64,000 nucleotides of DNA, from NCBI RefSeq assembly GCF_026248685.1, contig NZ_CP111036.1:806001-870000 (forward strand), in the 5' to 3' direction. This document shows positions 42,282-51,415 of the stretch, in pieces. The DNA is from Haladaptatus caseinilyticus. GTDB lineage: Archaea > Halobacteriota > Halobacteria > Halobacteriales > Haladaptataceae. The notes below the pieces were generated by a model. It searched no databases and was not told the origin of the DNA. It saw nothing but the letters and a program-made list of their open reading frames with translations. The position numbers and the translations under genes are program-made. Position 1 is the stretch's first letter. Each line of letters starts with the position of its first letter.

Positions 42282-44300
42282 GTGAGCGAGCGAACGAGTG
42301 CTCTCGACGTTCTCGTCTTCGGGGTTGACATCCAAAGCGGGGACGTCCGAGGTGATTCTCCCTCTTACGCGCTCGTCGTCTACGATGGCGAGCAGGTAGA
42401 CCGTGACGTCGTTTCTTACCGCAAACTTCGGCGACTCATCGAGCGCGACGAACCCGCGCTCGTGGCGACGGACAACATGTACGAACTCGCCAAGAACAAG
42501 GACGCGCTCGTCCATTTTCTCCGTGGACTTCCGGACGGGACGCGACTCGTCCAAGTGACTGGTGCGGAACGGCCGGAACCGCTCTCCCGGGTCGCATCCA
42601 GGCACGGGGTACCCTACGGAAAGAAGCCGATGCGCGAGGCGGAAGCGGCGGCCCGTCTCGCCGCGATGAATATCGGTTACGAGGTGACCGCCTTCACCGA
42701 CACCACCCGAGTCAAAGTCTCCCGCGGGCGTTCGACTGGAAAAGGTGGGTGGAGCGAAGACCGCTTCACCCGTCGAATTCACGGCTCCGTCAAGGAAACG
42801 TCTCGAAAAGTCGAATCCGAAATCCGGAGTGCCGGACTGGAGTACGAACGTGAGGTCACGGAGAAGTACGGCGGCTACTCCAACGCGATCTTCGAAGTGA
42901 CTGCTCGACCGGGCGACATCCCCGTTTCGTCTAGACGGTCCGGCGACGTACGTGTCGAAATAGACCGACTGAGGCGGGATGGAATCGAGTTCGAACCCCT
43001 CGTCAAACGCAGGGATCACGTCATCGTCGGCATCGACCCCGGAACGACGACAGCAGTGGCACTGACCGGTTTGGACGGCTCGCTCCTCGACGTATGGAGC
43101 ACTCGAACCGCCGACACCGCCGACGTTATCGAGTGGATAATCGAGCGTGGACGACCGATTATCGTCGCGGCGGACGTGACCCCGATGCCGGAAACCGTCG
43201 AGAAGATTCGACGAAGCTTCGACGCGGCACCGTGGACACCGCAACGTGACCTTCCGATAGACGAAAAACAACACCGGACCCGTGAGGAAAACTACGACAA
43301 CGACCACCAGCGTGACGCGATGGCCGCGGCATTCTTCGCGTTCGACGGCCACGAGGACCAGTTCGAACGTATCGCGCGGAAAGTCCCGGCAGGGATGAGT
43401 CCGAGCGAGGTGACCGCCCGTGTGGTTGCAGGCGAGGAGAGCGTCGAAAGCGTCGTCAAAGACCTCTCCGACGACCCGGAGCCGGAGGAAGAGCAGTCGG
43501 AACACACGGTTCGGGAACTCTCCGCCGAGGAAAAACGCATCAAGCAGCTCGAATCGCAGGTCGAGCGACTGCAATCGCATACGGACGACCTTCGGGAAAC
43601 GGTCGAGGAGAAAGACGACCGAATCGAAGAACTCGAACGCGAACTCTCGGACGCGAAACGGGAGGAACGAGAGAACGTCCGCGCCAGACGCGAAATATCA
43701 CGACTCCAGCGCGAGAACAACCGACTCGACGACGAACTGGACGAGCGCGACGAGACGATCAAGGAGCTGGAGGGTAAACTCGCCCGCCTCAAGGAACTGT
43801 GGAAGCTCGACCACTCGAACTTCAGCGACGTGGCGGAACGAAAAGCCGGACTGGTCGCCGTCAAACCCATCGACAAGTTCACCAACGACGCCATCGATTC
43901 CGCACACGAAAGTTACGGACTCGCCGAAGATGACGTGATTTATCTCCGCGACGCGAGCGGAGCGGGACGTTCGACCGCCCAGCGACTCGCGGACATCGGT
44001 CCGCGAGTCGTGCTCAAAGCAGGGGGTATCTCGGACGTGGCGGACGAGGTGCTGTTCGACCACGAGATTCCGGTCGGTCCGGCGAGCGACGTGACGATTC
44101 AGGAAATCGACGAACTCGCCGTCGCGCGTGAATCCGAAGTCGAAACCGTCATTGACGACTGGCGCAACCAGGCGGAAGATCGCCGCAAAGAGGAAAAGAC
44201 GGACCAACTCGATCAACTCATCAGCGAACACCGCGCCGAGCGCCGGGCCGACGAACGACGGTCGTCCTCGTCATCATCTTCGTCCTCGTTCGGTAACTAA
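42282..44300 (+). CDS. DUF460 (COG2433) RNase H-fold protein with coiled coil
   Basis: A 672-residue protein. An N-terminal segment (about 12-240) is followed by an RNase H/RuvC-like domain with VIVGIDPGTTTAVALTG (about 245-261), then VAADVTPMP and RDAMAAAFFAF, which give conserved acidic residues. A long coiled coil occupies about 400-520, followed by a C-terminal domain (LKELWKLDHSNF, DDVIYLRDASGAGRST). COG2433 is archaea-specific and of unknown function, probably a nucleic-acid enzyme. The start is GTG 42282, behind a TATA box. A Ser-rich tail ends the protein. Confidence 0.9.
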   Translation: MSERTSALDVLVFGVDIQSGDVRGDSPSYALVVYDGEQVDRDVVSYRKLRRLIERDEPALVATDNMYELAKNKDALVHFLRGLPDGTRLVQVTGAERPEPLSRVASRHGVPYGKKPMREAEAAARLAAMNIGYEVTAFTDTTRVKVSRGRSTGKGGWSEDRFTRRIHGSVKETSRKVESEIRSAGLEYEREVTEKYGGYSNAIFEVTARPGDIPVSSRRSGDVRVEIDRLRRDGIEFEPLVKRRDHVIVGIDPGTTTAVALTGLDGSLLDVWSTRTADTADVIEWIIERGRPIIVAADVTPMPETVEKIRRSFDAAPWTPQRDLPIDEKQHRTREENYDNDHQRDAMAAAFFAFDGHEDQFERIARKVPAGMSPSEVTARVVAGEESVESVVKDLSDDPEPEEEQSEHTVRELSAEEKRIKQLESQVERLQSHTDDLRETVEEKDDRIEELERELSDAKREERENVRARREISRLQRENNRLDDELDERDETIKELEGKLARLKELWKLDHSNFSDVAERKAGLVAVKPIDKFTNDAIDSAHESYGLAEDDVIYLRDASGAGRSTAQRLADIGPRVVLKAGGISDVADEVLFDHEIPVGPASDVTIQEIDELAVARESEVETVIDDWRNQAEDRRKEEKTDQLDQLISEHRAERRADERRSSSSSSSSSFGN

Positions 44301-44313
44301 TCGGGTTCCACGT

Positions 44314-44511
44314 TTACGTCATCCACTCCGTTGAAAGCGTTCGAACGACGCTCAGACCCCAGAGTGCGATACCGAAGCCGACGGCCAGCACCGCCCCGTA
44401 CAACAGGATGATTTCGTTCGTCGCGCCGAGTTCCCGTCCGAACTGAATCGCCGGATACAGTGCGAGCGTGCCGACGACGACCAACCAGAGTCCGATTCGC
44501 GTTCCGTTCAT
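44314..44511 (-). CDS. Small two-helix membrane protein
   Basis: A 65-residue protein starting MNGTRIGLWLVVVGTLALYP, with hydrophobic segments at about 7-22 and 34-54. I do not recognise the family. It is convergent with DUF460 and divergent from tyrS. The reading is supported by length, hydrophobicity and a clean position between genes. Confidence 0.65.
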   Translation of the reverse strand: MNGTRIGLWLVVVGTLALYPAIQFGRELGATNEIILLYGAVLAVGFGIALWGLSVVRTLSTEWMT

Positions 44512-44590
44512 ACCCTCCGTTTCGTCTCATCTGACTTGTTCCTTATCCAATGACGTAACCCTAAAGCCAGTGAGCCATCTTTTTCCGTGC

Positions 44591-45568
44591 ATGGACACTT
44601 ACGAGTTAATCTCCCGGAACGCCGACGAATTGGTGACCGAGGAGGAGGTGCGCGAACTCGCGAACGACCCCGAAGGAAAGCGCGCCTACGTCGGCTACGA
44701 GCCCTCCGGCGTGCTCCACATCGGGCACATGCTTACCGCGAACAAACTCATCGACTTACAGGAGGCCGGCTTCGAAGTCGTCATCCTCCTCGCCGACGTT
44801 CACGCCTACCTGAACGATAAGGGGACGTTCGAGGAAATTCAGGAGACGGCAGCGCGTATGAAAGAACAGTTCATCGCCTACGGGCTGGACGAGGAGAACA
44901 CCGAGTTCCGGTTCGGATCCGAGTTCCAGATGGACGACGACTACGTCCTCGACTTGCACAGCCTCGAACTGGAGACGACGCTCAACCGGGCAAGCCGAGC
45001 GATGGCCGAGATTCAGAGCGGCGAATCCACGAAAGTCTCACAGGCGGTGTACCCCCTGATGCAGGCGCTCGACATCGAATATCTCGATTTGGACCTCGCA
45101 ATCGGCGGCATGGAACAGCGGAAAGTCCACATGCTCGCCCGCGACACGCTCCCGAGCATCGGCTACGATTCCCCGACCTGTATCCATACGCCGCTCATCG
45201 CCGATCTCGGCTCCGGCGAGGGCAAGATGTCCTCCAGCAAAGGCGTCACTATCTCGATGGAGGATTCGACCGAGGACATCGAGGAAAAGGTCAACTCGGC
45301 GTTCTGTCCGCCGACGCGCGACCCAGAGGGTGACCTCGAAAATCCCGTCCTCCAGATCTTCGAATACCACGTCTTCCCGCGCTTCCAGGAGGTCGTGGTC
45401 GAACGCCCCGACAAGTACGGTGGCAACCTCGAATACGACGACTACCAGTCGCTCGAAGATGACTTGGAAAGCGGCGAACTGCATCCGGCCGACGCGAAAA
45501 GCGCGCTCGCGAGCTACTTGGACGACCTCATCGCGCCCGGGCGGGAAAAGATCCGGCAGGCCGAATAG
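44591..45568 (+). CDS. tyrS: Tyrosyl-tRNA synthetase
   Basis: A 325-residue class I synthetase of the archaeal/eukaryotic short type. The HIGH-like site is in VLHIGHMLTANKL (about 42-54) and the KMSKS-like site is GKMSSSKGVTISM (about 212-224). Residues for tyrosine selection lie near VSQAVYPLMQALD. It charges tRNA-Tyr. ATG 44591 begins MDTYELISRNADELV, the family's normal start. Confidence 0.97.
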   Translation: MDTYELISRNADELVTEEEVRELANDPEGKRAYVGYEPSGVLHIGHMLTANKLIDLQEAGFEVVILLADVHAYLNDKGTFEEIQETAARMKEQFIAYGLDEENTEFRFGSEFQMDDDYVLDLHSLELETTLNRASRAMAEIQSGESTKVSQAVYPLMQALDIEYLDLDLAIGGMEQRKVHMLARDTLPSIGYDSPTCIHTPLIADLGSGEGKMSSSKGVTISMEDSTEDIEEKVNSAFCPPTRDPEGDLENPVLQIFEYHVFPRFQEVVVERPDKYGGNLEYDDYQSLEDDLESGELHPADAKSALASYLDDLIAPGREKIRQAE

Positions 45569-45714
45569 GCGGATCGTCGAGGGTCCTCGTCCCTGTTTTC
45601 CGTGGTTGTCGTAACGGCAGTCGAGACACCCGAGCCGTGTCGAAATGGTGTCCCATACCGGTCCCGGGCGCCATCATGAACTCCAAATACGGTACCCATG
45701 ACGAGCGGGTAGCG

Positions 45715-48246
45715 TTACTCGTCCTTCGACAACCGATATATCTCCACGACGTCGGCGACGGTGACGTCACCGTCGCCGTTCATGTCGAACCGGCCGGGAA
45801 CATGACGCGCACTTCCCACGCTTCCGGTCTTCCGAACGGTGAGCGTGACCGACCCGTCGCTATCCGGATCGACGGCTAGCTTGTACTCGCCCTCCTCGAC
45901 TACTTTCGGAGCCAGTGCCGGGACGTCACCCGGGACGACTTCCAGGACTTTCAGATCGATGTCGACCGAAACGGTCTTTTTCTCGCCGGAATCTAAGCGG
46001 ACGCGTTCGTAACCGACCACCCGGTTATCACGGGCGATGACCGAACCGTAGAACTCGGTGTTGAACACCTCCACGATGTGGTCGCCCGCTACGTCACCCG
46101 TGTTTTCGACGTCGACGTGGACGGTTATCGTCCGGCAGCCGTCCGGTTTGCCGACGTTCGACGGTGTGACTGTGAGATTGGAGTACTCGAAGCTGGTATA
46201 GCTCAGCCCGTACCCGTAAGGGTACAGCGGTTCGTGTCGGCTCGACGGCCACGCATTGTGGTAGTTCGGTACGTGACCGGCCTTTCGGGGCCAGGTGAAG
46301 CCGAGCTTTCCGGAAGGGTTGTTCTCGCCGAAAAGCGTCTCGACGATGGCCTTGCCGCCACCGCTGCCGGGTTCACCGGCGAACAACAGTGCATCGAGAT
46401 GGCGGAAAGTTTCGTCGTTGCCCCGCGGACTGCCCGCGTACTCCACGCCGATGATAGTCGTGTCATCGCTCGTGTTCTTGACGACGGTCTGGAGAATCTC
46501 CCGCTGAGTCGCTGGAAGTTGAAGGGTGTCTCGGTCACCGAACCCTTCATTGTGTGGTCCTTCACCGAGGACGACCACGACGACGTCCGCGTCGGGAGCC
46601 GAACTCTCGACGGCGCTGCGCTGCCGGTCCGTGAACCCGTACTTCCCGTTCTCGTGGGTCGTATCCTCGGGAATCGACCACCACTTCGAGCGGTCGAAGT
46701 CCGTCGGGACGTGCGTGAGTTGTCCCTTTCCGAGCGCGGCTTCGAGTTCCGCTACCATCGTCGTCCCGGCTGGCCGGGGGCCACCTTCCGTGAGCGACCC
46801 ACCCTCGATGCCCTGCCAACCGAGCGTCCAACCGCCGTACTGCATCAGAATTCGGTTCTCGATACCGGTTTCGGGGTCGATTCCCGGCCCAGTTACCAGC
46901 ACGTTTTCGTTGCCCGAAAGCGGTAGCGCCGAATCGTCTCCCTCCGTCACTGGGTCGTTTTTCAGCAAGACCATCGACTCGCGGGCGAGGTCGGTCGCCA
47001 CCTCCATTGACTCGTCGTTGCCGACGAGGGAGGTAAGATCGGACGAATCGGCGTAGGGGTTCTCGAACAGCCCGAGGTCCCGTTTTAGTTCGAGGATACG
47101 CCCGACGGATCGGTCGATGCGCTTCTCCGAGAGTTCGCCGGTAGAGACGAGGGTTCGAACGTGGGAGACGAACTCCGGAGGGGTGAGACCGCCGCCACCG
47201 AGCATTACCATATCCAATCCCGCTTCGATAGCTACCTTTACCGCGCTTCGTCGGCCCTCCTCGGTGTTCGGCAAGTACTGGTGACGGTCTATCATGCGGA
47301 AGAGGTCGTTCCAGTCGGAGATTACCACACCCTCGAAGCCGTATTCATCCCGCAGAACATCGGTCAACAGCCACCGTGAAGCGTGCGCCGGAACACCGTT
47401 GACTGAGCCGCTGTTAACCATAATCATGCCGGGCCCTTCCTCGATGGCAACCTCGAACGGCGGAAGTAGCGTCTCCCGCAGGTCGCGCATCGAGACGTTT
47501 GCGGCCGCACGGTCGTTGCCATTTTCGGGGACTTCATATCCAGCGAAGTGTTTGACCGTGGACGTGACGCGGTCGTTGCTTTCGAGCGCCCGGATTCGGG
47601 CGGCCGAGATGTCGGAAAGCACCTTCGGGTCTTCACTGATTCCCTCGAAAAATCGTCCCCAGCGTGGGTCGCGTTGGAGTTCGAGGGTCGGAGCGAACGT
47701 TTCGTGACAACTGGTCGCTTCGAGTACCGCGGCAGTGTGTTGCTCGGCACGTTCGATGGTGTCGGGGTCGCGTGTCGCCCCCATGTTGAGCCGATGTGGA
47801 AACACGGTTGCTCCGTCGAGATAGCAAGCTCCGTGCACGGCATCGACACCGTAGAAGAACGGAATCCCGTGCGGGGAGTTGTCGATCGTATACTCCTGAA
47901 GGGCATTGACCTTCTGGACTAACTCCTGTGGGTCCGTCGTCGGAGGGAGCGACCCGCCGGAGAGCAACGACCCGGCAGCCACGTCGGTGATGAGATCACC
48001 GATCAGGGAAACGTCGTCGAAGGTCGAATCCGCCTCGGGGTCGAGACTGTTGACCACGGGCTGGATCATTTGTCCCGCTTTCTCCTCGATGGACATATCT
48101 TTCAGCAACGCGTTCATCGAGTGTTCCTCTGCTTCTACTTCCCGTGCGCTCAGACCGACCGTCGTCGCAGCAGTTGCGGCTCCGGTCGCTTTCATGAACG
48201 TCCGTCGAGAGTGACCTTCGCCGCTCTGTGTGTCGTTTTCTTCCAT
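45715..48246 (-). CDS. Tat-exported GH3 family glycosidase with dockerin-like tail
   Basis: An 843-residue glycoside hydrolase of family 3. The Tat signal is SRRTFMKATGAATAATTVG. The N-terminal barrel has KHFAGYEVP and the catalytic nucleophile Asp in VVISDWNDL. The second domain and a fibronectin III-like domain (VDVENTGDVAGDHIVEVF) follow. The last residues, FDMNGDGDVTVADVVEIYRL, form an EF-hand of the dockerin type I half-repeat. The enzyme is probably an extracellular beta-glucosidase or xylosidase. It stands alone, with an AT-rich promoter region. Confidence 0.92.
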   Translation of the reverse strand: MEENDTQSGEGHSRRTFMKATGAATAATTVGLSAREVEAEEHSMNALLKDMSIEEKAGQMIQPVVNSLDPEADSTFDDVSLIGDLITDVAAGSLLSGGSLPPTTDPQELVQKVNALQEYTIDNSPHGIPFFYGVDAVHGACYLDGATVFPHRLNMGATRDPDTIERAEQHTAAVLEATSCHETFAPTLELQRDPRWGRFFEGISEDPKVLSDISAARIRALESNDRVTSTVKHFAGYEVPENGNDRAAANVSMRDLRETLLPPFEVAIEEGPGMIMVNSGSVNGVPAHASRWLLTDVLRDEYGFEGVVISDWNDLFRMIDRHQYLPNTEEGRRSAVKVAIEAGLDMVMLGGGGLTPPEFVSHVRTLVSTGELSEKRIDRSVGRILELKRDLGLFENPYADSSDLTSLVGNDESMEVATDLARESMVLLKNDPVTEGDDSALPLSGNENVLVTGPGIDPETGIENRILMQYGGWTLGWQGIEGGSLTEGGPRPAGTTMVAELEAALGKGQLTHVPTDFDRSKWWSIPEDTTHENGKYGFTDRQRSAVESSAPDADVVVVVLGEGPHNEGFGDRDTLQLPATQREILQTVVKNTSDDTTIIGVEYAGSPRGNDETFRHLDALLFAGEPGSGGGKAIVETLFGENNPSGKLGFTWPRKAGHVPNYHNAWPSSRHEPLYPYGYGLSYTSFEYSNLTVTPSNVGKPDGCRTITVHVDVENTGDVAGDHIVEVFNTEFYGSVIARDNRVVGYERVRLDSGEKKTVSVDIDLKVLEVVPGDVPALAPKVVEEGEYKLAVDPDSDGSVTLTVRKTGSVGSARHVPGRFDMNGDGDVTVADVVEIYRLSKDE

Positions 48247-48259
48247 CGTTTCATCTAGA

Positions 48260-48310
48260 TATAATTTGAGTAGTAATTAATATTACTCGTATTAGAATAA
48301 TAATTATATG
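48260..48310 (-). promoter_or_regulatory. AT-rich promoter region of GH3 gene with palindrome
   Basis: AGTAAT (48272-48277), TAAT and ATTACT (48282-48287) form an inverted repeat in a strongly AT-rich tract. Its right edge continues AATAATAATTATAT. The gene start is at 48246, so the TATA box is inside the palindrome or next to it (AATTATAT). Confidence 0.55.
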
Positions 48311-48369
48311 TCGAAGGAATTACACACAGGGTTCTGAAAATTCACAAAGGATCAGGAAAAGCCTATCGA

Positions 48370-48576
48370 CTATTCGAAATTGCCACCGCCCATCATCGCA
48401 CCCATTCCGAAGCTCTCCAGCACGCCCGAAACGAGACCCCATGCAGTAAGGACGAAGCCGACGACGACTAGACCCATCCCTGCCGCGATGATGAGACTTT
48501 TGAGGGCGATGACACCGATTCCAGCGACGAGTACGAGCAGACCGACGATACCCTTCGCACCGAGTTTTCCGAGCAT
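48370..48576 (-). CDS. DUF7470-like small membrane protein
   Basis: A 68-residue protein starting MLGKLGAKGIVGLLVLVAGIG with two hydrophobic segments (9-25 and 30-52) and a Gly/Met-rich tail (GMGAMMGGGNFE). It matches what I recall of the haloarchaeal DUF7470 family. Function unknown. It is divergent from aIF1A. Confidence 0.75.
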   Translation of the reverse strand: MLGKLGAKGIVGLLVLVAGIGVIALKSLIIAAGMGLVVVGFVLTAWGLVSGVLESFGMGAMMGGGNFE

Positions 48577-48794
48577 AGCCCGGAATGTGTACGGGAGTGT
48601 CTTAAAAGTGGCAGTTGCTCGCCACCGTTCGGCGATTTGCGTCCTCGTGACTTCGGTTTCGTCGGTGTCGGAACAGCGACTATCCTCGATCTTCGGCGCG
48701 ATGTAGCCTCCGGTTTCCGCGATCGGCGCTGAGAGACATGTGAATGGGTTCCTCTCCGATTGCGCAGGGGAGTATCTGCGTGCAGGACGGCGGA

Positions 48795-48800
48795 TTTAAA
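48795..48800 (+). promoter_or_regulatory. TATA box of aIF1A
   Basis: TTTAAA has its centre 27-28 bases before ATG 48825. The mRNA is probably leaderless, and this rules out the longer frame that starts at 48744. Confidence 0.7.
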
Positions 48801-48824
48801 GGCAATGACCACCAACTGTGGGAT

Positions 48825-49109
48825 ATGAGTGACAACAGCGGACGCAAAAACCTCCGCATGCCAGACGACGATGAGGTATTCGCTACCGTCACCAACATGC
48901 TCGGTGCGAATCGCGTCAAAGTTCGGTGTGCAGACGGCAAGGAACGAACGGCCCGAATCCCCGGAAAGATGCAAAAGCGCGTCTGGATTCGAGAGGACGA
49001 TATCGTGCTCGTAGAGCCATGGGACTGGCAGGACGAAAAGGCTGACATCAAATGGCGCTACGACAAACAGCAGGCCGACCAATTGCGTCAAGAAGGGCAT
49101 ATCCAATAG
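48825..49109 (+). CDS. eif1a: Translation initiation factor aIF1A
   Basis: A 94-residue OB-fold factor starting [22 protein letters not shown]. Conserved segments are [30 protein letters not shown] and [21 protein letters not shown]. It assists small-subunit scanning and start-codon selection. The start at 48825 is the family's standard, with a TATA box 27 bases upstream. The stop is followed at once by the repeat copy. Confidence 0.96.
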   Translation: MSDNSGRKNLRMPDDDEVFATVTNMLGANRVKVRCADGKERTARIPGKMQKRVWIREDDIVLVEPWDWQDEKADIKWRYDKQQADQLRQEGHIQ

Positions 49110-49244
49110 CACCTTTTTCTGCGTTCGCGCGGCTTGCCGCGCTCACTGGAAAAACCTGCACCAAAAGCCCGCGCTCCTCCCTTCGGCCGTCGCTTGGCCC
49201 GCTCACTCGTCATTTCATTCCTCGCTCGCGGAGAGTGTGCTGGC
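49110..49244 (-). repeat. Dispersed intergenic repeat, copy A (inverted relative to copy B)
   Basis: Read on the minus strand, this copy matches 51416-51564 through a series of blocks: GCCAGCA, CTCTCCGCGAG, GAGCGGGCC, GCTTTTG, CAG, TTTT, CCAG, GAGCGCG, CGCGAACGC and AAAAGGTG. The element is about 135 bases long and starts directly after the aIF1A stop. The two copies are in inverted orientation about 2.2 kb apart. A T run (49114-49118) may end aIF1A transcription. Confidence 0.75.
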
Positions 49245-49453
49245 CGCTTGTGGTCGTATAGAGTGCTGGTTATTTGTGGGTGTGCAAATTGCCTAATTCT
49301 CAGCAGTTATCCCCCTGCTGACCACCCACTGGGAGGACTCGCTTCGCTCGTTCCCCTGTTCGTTATTCTCATTGCCGCGATAGCACACCGCAATCGGAAA
49401 TCTCGGCCGTTTCCATATCGGGATTAAATCCCGAGTTCGTAATTCGCAGCACG
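49245..49453. other. Intergenic rest after repeat copy A
   Basis: About 210 bases, not recognised, with short low-complexity GCTTCGCTCG-type runs typical of haloarchaeal spacers. The nitroreductase promoter should lie near 49420-49433 (GGGATTAAATCC), about 25-30 bases before its ATG. Confidence 0.5.
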
Positions 49454-50119
49454 ATGTCGCAAAACCTGTCCACCGAAGAGTTCGACGTTGACCACGACGC
49501 AGAGTTCCCGGCCGTTATCGAGGCACTTCACACACGCCGGTCAGGGCACAATTACGACCCCGACATGGACATCGACGAAGAAACGTTGGAAGAACTGATT
49601 CGGGATGCAGCCATCGCCCCGTCGTCCTACAACCTCCAACCGTGGGAGTTCGTCGCCGTGCAGGACGAGGAGCGACTGGACGAAATCGTCGACATCGCGT
49701 ATGGCCAAGAGCATATCCGCGATGCCGGAACCGCGATTCTCGTCGTCGGTCATACCGACGCGAAGACGGCGGACAGCGTCTTCGACGAGTGGGTCGAAGC
49801 GGGTCGAATGGACGAGGAAACGGCCGCGGAGACGAAGGCCCAGACCGTTGGAATGTACGATGACGACCAACTGGGTCGCGACTACGCGATTCGAAACGCG
49901 AGCCTTGCCGCCGAAAATCTCATGCTTTCCGCGCACGCGCGCGGGCTGACGGCGACCCCGATGATCGGTTTCGACCAGGAGCGAATCGCCGAGTTCCTCG
50001 ACCTGCCGGACGACGAGATTCCGGTGATGCTTCTCGCGGTCGGACCGAGCGGCGGGGAAGAACCCGAGCGTCTCCCGCGGCGAAGCGTCGAGGAAATTCT
50101 CCACAAGGAATCGTACTAA
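49454..50119 (+). CDS. Nitroreductase family protein
   Basis: A 221-residue FMN-dependent oxidoreductase. HTRRSGHNYDPDMDIDEETLEELIRDAAIAPSSYNLQPWEF is split into the FMN-binding RRS and PSSYNLQPW segments, and AENLMLSAHARGLTATPMIGF and LPDDEIPVMLLAVG are also family signs. The substrate is unknown. It lies between aIF1A and rio1, which in many archaea are close neighbours. Confidence 0.93.
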   Translation: MSQNLSTEEFDVDHDAEFPAVIEALHTRRSGHNYDPDMDIDEETLEELIRDAAIAPSSYNLQPWEFVAVQDEERLDEIVDIAYGQEHIRDAGTAILVVGHTDAKTADSVFDEWVEAGRMDEETAAETKAQTVGMYDDDQLGRDYAIRNASLAAENLMLSAHARGLTATPMIGFDQERIAEFLDLPDDEIPVMLLAVGPSGGEEPERLPRRSVEEILHKESY

Positions 50120-50166
50120 CAGGAACGGGCCACCCTTTTACCGCTCCTCCACTTAGACGGAGACAG

Positions 50167-51030
50167 ATGAACAAGGAGTACGGACTGCTTGATCCGGAAA
50201 ACACCGAGGCCCCCGGCGACGAGTGGGAGGAAATCGACGTTTCCGACACCGAAGCCGACCGCATCGCGCGCAAGCGTGATCGAGAGTTCAGTCAATTTCG
50301 GGAACGGGTCAAGGACGCCGACCAGTTCAAGGTCGAGCAGTCCGTCTTCGACGACGCTACGCTCGCCGCACTGTACAAACTCGTACAGGATGGCTACGTC
50401 CGCGCATTCGGCGGACCGATCTCTTCGGGGAAGGAAGCGACCGTCTACAGCGCGCTAGGTGACGAAGAACACGAAGAGGTGGCGGTCAAAATCTACCGAA
50501 TCAACGCGAGCGACTTCCGGGACATGCGGGAGTATCTCGTCGGAGACCCGCGGTTCGAGGAACTCGGTGGAGATAAAAAGCGGGTCGTCCTCGCGTGGGT
50601 TCGCAAGGAGTTTGCCAATCTCAAGCGCGCCCGGAAGGCAGGTGTACGAGTGCCTGAACCCTTTGCGGTCCAGCGAAACGTCCTGGTGATGGAGTTCATG
50701 GGCAACGACGGTAGGCGGGCACCAACCCTCGCGGATGCGAAACTCGAGAATCCCGAAACTGCCTACGAAGTCGTCAAGGAGTATATGCGTCGTCTATACG
50801 ATTCGGGACTTGTCCACGGCGATCTCTCCGAATACAATATCCTCGTCAGCAACGGCGAACTCTGCATCATCGACGTCGGACAGGCAGTAACCATCCACCA
50901 TCCTAACAGCGGGGAGTTTCTCACCCGGGACTGTGCGAACGTCGCGTCGTTCTTCCAACGGGAGGGGTTGGACGTTCACGGCGACGAACTGGAAGCGTGG
51001 GTTCGGGAGAACGCAGACCCAGAAAAATAA
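50167..51030 (+). CDS. rio1: Rio1 serine/threonine protein kinase
   Basis: A 287-residue atypical kinase. The flexible loop STGKEA type is seen as ISSGKEATVYSAL, the catalytic loop is LVHGDLSEYNIL and the metal-binding D is in CIIDVGQAV, all intact. It acts in late small-subunit maturation. The nearby KH protein and aIF1A make a conserved archaeal neighbourhood. Confidence 0.95.
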   Translation: MNKEYGLLDPENTEAPGDEWEEIDVSDTEADRIARKRDREFSQFRERVKDADQFKVEQSVFDDATLAALYKLVQDGYVRAFGGPISSGKEATVYSALGDEEHEEVAVKIYRINASDFRDMREYLVGDPRFEELGGDKKRVVLAWVRKEFANLKRARKAGVRVPEPFAVQRNVLVMEFMGNDGRRAPTLADAKLENPETAYEVVKEYMRRLYDSGLVHGDLSEYNILVSNGELCIIDVGQAVTIHHPNSGEFLTRDCANVASFFQREGLDVHGDELEAWVRENADPEK

Positions 51031-51041
51031 AACGACCGCGT

Positions 51042-51314
51042 TTACGAAACTCGCTGGACGACAAGCCGCCCCATTTGCTCCGAATCGCGGAGTTTCGTCT
51101 GCAAGATTGCAGTGTACAGTCCCGTCGTCCCTGCGAGGGCAAAGATGAACAGCGAACACGGAAGCCACACCGCGAGCGGCGAGAGAAGCGGCGGAACGAC
51201 TGCGACGATAGCCGCCTCTGTCGGCCGAACGAAGTAGCCTGCAAACAGACCGACCGCCAACATCCCCACAAATTTGTCATATTTCGACCACGAACCGCCG
51301 TTTTTCGATTCCAT
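51042..51314 (-). CDS. Small membrane protein, short DUF106-like fragment
   Basis: A 90-residue protein with about three hydrophobic segments (16-30, 34-50, 52-72). The end, GLYTAILQTKLRDSEQMGRL, resembles the segment that starts the cytoplasmic helix of DUF106 (EMC3/TMCO1/Oxa1-like) proteins, but the frame stops ten residues later, before the helical domain. It may be a truncated relative or an independent small protein. It is convergent with rio1, which leaves 11 bases between the stops. Confidence 0.55.
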   Translation of the reverse strand: MESKNGGSWSKYDKFVGMLAVGLFAGYFVRPTEAAIVAVVPPLLSPLAVWLPCSLFIFALAGTTGLYTAILQTKLRDSEQMGRLVVQRVS

Positions 51315-51415
51315 AAGGGGATGTTATTTTCAATCACCTATCGACATTTTCCACGGGACGTTTTCAGAAGACGACACAACTGCCGGAAATCAGCAGACGG
51401 CACGACCGGGAAGTT

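Noticed and set aside
42273-43580. 435-residue minus-strand open frame
   Set aside because: It is antisense to DUF460, which is supported by conserved motifs and a TATA box at the right distance.
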